Source of the DNA: Rhodoferax sp.
GTDB lineage: Bacteria > Pseudomonadota > Gammaproteobacteria > Burkholderiales > Burkholderiaceae_C
Direction of reading: 5' to 3'
Length of the DNA stretch: 64,000 nt
NCBI GenBank assembly: GCA_024236015.1
Contig: JACKLK010000001.1
Location: 1,116,001 to 1,180,000, forward strand
Shown: positions 61,348 through 64,000 of the stretch, piece after piece
How the letters are laid out: the number at the start of each line of letters is the position of its first letter
Numbering within the stretch: the stretch's first letter is position 1
The notes under the pieces: generated by a model
What the model was told of the DNA's origin: nothing
The model's input: only the letters and a program-made list of their open reading frames with translations
Databases searched by the model: none
Translations under genes and position numbers: made by a program

Positions 61348-63435
61348 TCAGCGGTCCGAGACCCGGCCCGGCGCCACCGGGGCCGGACGCGGCGCGGGTT
61401 TCGGCGGCGGTGGCGGCAACTGGGCCGTGCCCAGGTCCGGCAGGATGGCGCTGGGGCGGGGCTGCACCGCCTGCTGGTCGGCGCGCATGGTCTCGTAGCG
61501 CCCCATCGACAGCGCATCGACCGAAGCGCCATCACGCACCACGACCGGGCGGATGAACACCATCAGGTTGGTCTTGGTCCGCGAACGTGTCTCGCTGCGA
61601 AACAGGTTGCCGAACAAGGGCACGTCTCCCAGGCCGGGCACCTTCTCCTCGTTCAGCGCCGACTCGTCCTGCAGCAGGCCGCCCAGCACGACGATGGAGC
61701 CGTCTTCGACGACGACATTGGACTCGATGGACCGCTTGTTGGTGATCAGTCCGTTGGGCGAATTGACCGACGCGGCCTGCACGCTGGAGACCTCCTGGAA
61801 GATCGACAGGCGGATCGTGCCGTTCTCGCTGATCTGCGGCTTGACCCGCAGCGTCAGGCCGACGTCCTTGCGCTCGATGGTCTGGAACGGATTGACGGTG
61901 CCGCCACCGGTGTTGTTGTTGGTATAGGAGCCGGTCACGAAGGGCACGTTCTGGCCGATCACGATCTTGGCCTCCTCGTTGTCCAGCGTCAGCAGGTTGG
62001 GCGTCGACAGGATGTTGCCGTCGCCGGTGCGCTGTAGGAACCGCGCCAGGAAACCCAGGAAATACACGCCGTTGGCACGACCGGCCACGCCCACGTTCAG
62101 TCCGGACGACGGCACGGAGGTGCCGTCGACAGCGCCGGTGGCCAGCGAGATGATGTTGGTGCCGCCGATGTTGAAGTTGGTGCCCAGCAAGCCGATGCTG
62201 CCGTCGCCCTTCTGGCCGATCGGCCCCTGCCACTGGATGCCGAACTCGGCCGCCTTGTCGGCATTGACCTCGGCGATCAGCGACTCGACGAACACCTGGG
62301 CGCGCGGCGCATCGAGCTTGTCGATGACCGCACGCATCTGCCGGTACTGCGGCTCGGGCGCGGTGATCACCAGCGAATTCGTCGCCGGGTCGGCCTGGAT
62401 CTGGCCGCCGGTCTCCGCCTGGGACGAAGATGCCGCGGCGGCGGCCGCCGCCGCGGCAGCGGCCGCGGCAGCCGCCCCTCCCCCGATCGTCGGACGGATC
62501 GCCGCGGCATTGCCGCCCGACGCACCGGCGCTGGCCATCGCGGCACGCAGCGTGGCGGCCAGCTTCACCGCTTCGGCATTCTTCAGATAGACCACGTGGA
62601 TGTTGCCGGAGGCATTGTCCGACGTCGGCATGTCCAGCCGATCGACCAGCGAACGCACGAGGGCAACCCGGGCCGGGTTGGCTGCGCGCACGATCAGCGT
62701 ATTGCTGCGCGGCTCGGCAATGATGGCGGTGCGAAACGAATTGTCGACCTGGCCCTGTACCGCCGGCCCACTGCTGGTCTGCGTCAGTCGCAACACCAGC
62801 GGCGCCAGGTCCGAGGCCAACGCATGCTTGAGCGGGATCACCTCCACGTCGGTCGCGTTGGGCATGTCCATCGCCGCGATGATGCGGCCCAGGCGGCGCA
62901 GGTTGTCGGCATAGTCGGTGATGACCAGCGCGTTGCTGCCCGGGTTGACGTTGATCGTGTTGTTCGGGCTGATCAGCGGTCGCAGCACCGGCACCAGGTT
63001 GAGCGCGCTCTCATGGTCGAGCCGGAAGATCTGGGTCACGATCTGGTTGCCGGCCGGATTGTCGGGCGACACCGAGACCACGCTGCCCTGCAGCTTGCCT
63101 TCGGCCTCCGGCACCACCTTGTGGATGCCGCTGGACTCCACCACCGTGTATCCCTGCAGGCGCAGCGCCGCCAGGAACTGGGCATACGCGGCCGCCGGCG
63201 ACTGCGGCTTCTCGCTGCTCAGGTTGATGACACCGCGCACGCGCGGATCGACCACCACGGTACGACCGGTGATGACGCCCATGGTGCGCGCCACCGCTTC
63301 GATCTCCGCGCCGACGAAATTGAGCGTGATCGGTTCGCCCGGCTTCTGGGCCGAGGCCACACCTCCCAGGCACAGGCAACAGACACCGACACGCACGACC
63401 GAAGCCGCAAGACCCATGACGCCATTCCAATTCAT
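61348..63435 (-). CDS. gspD: Type II secretion outer-membrane secretin GspD
   Basis: 695-residue secretin. A signal peptide (VVRVGVCCLCLGGVASAQ) is followed by the N0 domain (ITLNFVGAEIEAVARTMGVITGRTVVVDPRVRG) and N1-N3 repeats (NALVITDYADNLRRLGRIIAAMD and similar). A linker contains about 14 consecutive Ala, and the secretin core ends at VPGLGDVPLFGNLFRSETRSRTKTNLMVFIRP. The C-terminus is Pro-rich. Start uncertain: ATG at 63435 is used; TTG at 63483 overlaps the gspN stop, and ATG at 63417 is also possible. It forms the export channel. Confidence 0.94.
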   Translation of the reverse strand: MNWNGVMGLAASVVRVGVCCLCLGGVASAQKPGEPITLNFVGAEIEAVARTMGVITGRTVVVDPRVRGVINLSSEKPQSPAAAYAQFLAALRLQGYTVVESSGIHKVVPEAEGKLQGSVVSVSPDNPAGNQIVTQIFRLDHESALNLVPVLRPLISPNNTINVNPGSNALVITDYADNLRRLGRIIAAMDMPNATDVEVIPLKHALASDLAPLVLRLTQTSSGPAVQGQVDNSFRTAIIAEPRSNTLIVRAANPARVALVRSLVDRLDMPTSDNASGNIHVVYLKNAEAVKLAATLRAAMASAGASGGNAAAIRPTIGGGAAAAAAAAAAAAAAASSSQAETGGQIQADPATNSLVITAPEPQYRQMRAVIDKLDAPRAQVFVESLIAEVNADKAAEFGIQWQGPIGQKGDGSIGLLGTNFNIGGTNIISLATGAVDGTSVPSSGLNVGVAGRANGVYFLGFLARFLQRTGDGNILSTPNLLTLDNEEAKIVIGQNVPFVTGSYTNNNTGGGTVNPFQTIERKDVGLTLRVKPQISENGTIRLSIFQEVSSVQAASVNSPNGLITNKRSIESNVVVEDGSIVVLGGLLQDESALNEEKVPGLGDVPLFGNLFRSETRSRTKTNLMVFIRPVVVRDGASVDALSMGRYETMRADQQAVQPRPSAILPDLGTAQLPPPPPKPAPRPAPVAPGRVSDR
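62412..62481 (-). repeat. GC-rich alanine-codon tract in gspD
   Basis: A run of GCN codons (mostly GCC, GCG and GCT) encodes about 14 consecutive alanines between the last N-domain and the secretin core, flanked by Gly and Ser. The DNA is close to a GCC/GCG repeat and could be prone to slippage in units of three bases, changing linker length. Confidence 0.65.
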
Positions 63436-63479
63436 ATTGCAGCCCAATCCCGGCCATCGAAGCCAGCCAACCTCTTCAT

Positions 63480-64000
63480 TCAATCCACCGCAATGATCGA
63501 TACCGCACCTTGCCGGCGCCCGACGATGTTGAGCAGGTTGCCCAGCACCACCTGATCCTGTGCCGAGGCACTCGCCTGCCCGCGGAAATTCCAGCGTGCG
63601 CCGGTCCAGCGTCCCTGGCCGGACACCTGCAGGCTGCCCTCGAGCGTTTGCAGCTGCAGTTCCGGCGGCCCGTTCGATCCGTTGCCGATCAGGCGCAGGC
63701 GGTAACTGCCGATCGGCCTGAGCGTGGACAAACGCGACGACAACGCCAGCGCGTCGAGCGACAGGCTACCCGTCACGCGTGTGCGCCCTGCGAGCCATTC
63801 TAATGACAAGCCCTGCAGCGTCAGCAGCAGGCGACCCTCGGCCTGCAAGGTGTTCCAGGGTGCCCCCCATCCGACCAGCGCCTGGGCCGGCCATTGGCTG
63901 TCGTGATCGGCCCAGGCCAGCGACCCGCCGCCCCAGCGCAGCGCCAGCGTCATGTCCAGCGCTCGCGTCATGCAGCACTCGGCCCGCAACTGCAACCGCG
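63480..64000 (-). CDS. gspN: Type II secretion protein GspN (5' end outside window)
   Basis: About the last 171 residues of a GspN-like protein, a periplasmic component of some type II systems. The segment has the expected beta-rich repeats (LQAEGRLLLTLQGLSLEWL; LQTLEGSLQVSGQGRW) and ends LNIVGRRQGAVSIIAVD. Its start lies beyond the right edge. The TGA overlaps a possible TTG start of gspD. Assignment relies on position next to gspD as well as sequence. Confidence 0.8.
   Translation of the reverse strand, partial: RLQLRAECCMTRALDMTLALRWGGGSLAWADHDSQWPAQALVGWGAPWNTLQAEGRLLLTLQGLSLEWLAGRTRVTGSLSLDALALSSRLSTLRPIGSYRLRLIGNGSNGPPELQLQTLEGSLQVSGQGRWTGARWNFRGQASASAQDQVVLGNLLNIVGRRQGAVSIIAVD

Overview
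This is a GC-rich chromosomal segment from a betaproteobacterium, most likely of the order Burkholderiales and probably close to Comamonadaceae. That placement is inferred from family resemblance and gene order: rng-maf-rlmH-rsfS-nadD, a complete iscRSUA-hscBA-fdx operon, a gspN-D-E-F type II secretion set, a Bug-type (TctC) binding protein, and a GC-rich repeat family at gene junctions. No phage, transposase, integrase, plasmid or CRISPR sequence is visible. Coding density is high and about 60 genes are supported.

Layout. 1-8461: housekeeping genes on the minus strand (rng, maf, rlmH, rsfS, nadD, hemF, purD, a YebC/PmpR protein), then a HerA/YjgR-like ATPase on the plus strand. 8526-28381: a pyrimidine block. 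It holds upp, a class III nucleotidyl cyclase, a RutR-like repressor divergent from preT-preA-hydA-carbamoylase (uracil to beta-alanine), a BMP-family nucleoside-type ABC importer, a second ABC importer with an NMT1/THI5-like binding protein, an unknown membrane protein and a CodA-type cytosine deaminase. Salvage (upp), cytosine deamination (codA) and reductive catabolism all meet at uracil. 28421-33214: an EF-hand lipoprotein, then a TetR-controlled adaptor/FtsX-type permease/ATPase exporter. 33232-40023: relA, an alpha/beta hydrolase, 3-hydroxybutyrate dehydrogenase, a membrane serine/threonine kinase and an SDR protein. 40115-46423 (minus strand): tRNA-Val(CAC), dnaQ and the isc operon, with two strong IscR-type boxes upstream of iscR. 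46815-51761: a Rossmann protein, uvrB, an aromatic/aspartate aminotransferase and a nucleotidyltransferase-family protein. 51804-58653: a sugar-acid cluster (L-arabinonate-type dehydratase, D-galactonate dehydratase, Bug binding protein, Cys-type sulfatase with a short upstream ORF) divergent from a LysR regulator. 58687-64000: gspF, gspE, gspD and the end of gspN.

The least ordinary features are these: (i) a 57-59 bp repeat family at gene junctions whose end coincides with the Shine-Dalgarno sequence and start codon of downstream transporter genes, including three near-tandem units at 20784-20968; (ii) the sulfatase/aldonate dehydratase cluster, which suggests use of a sulfated galacto-configured sugar acid; (iii) a cyclase lacking several canonical class III residues; (iv) an RsfS with a long histone-H1-like tail. 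I did not find a clear-cut wholly new defence or mobile system.
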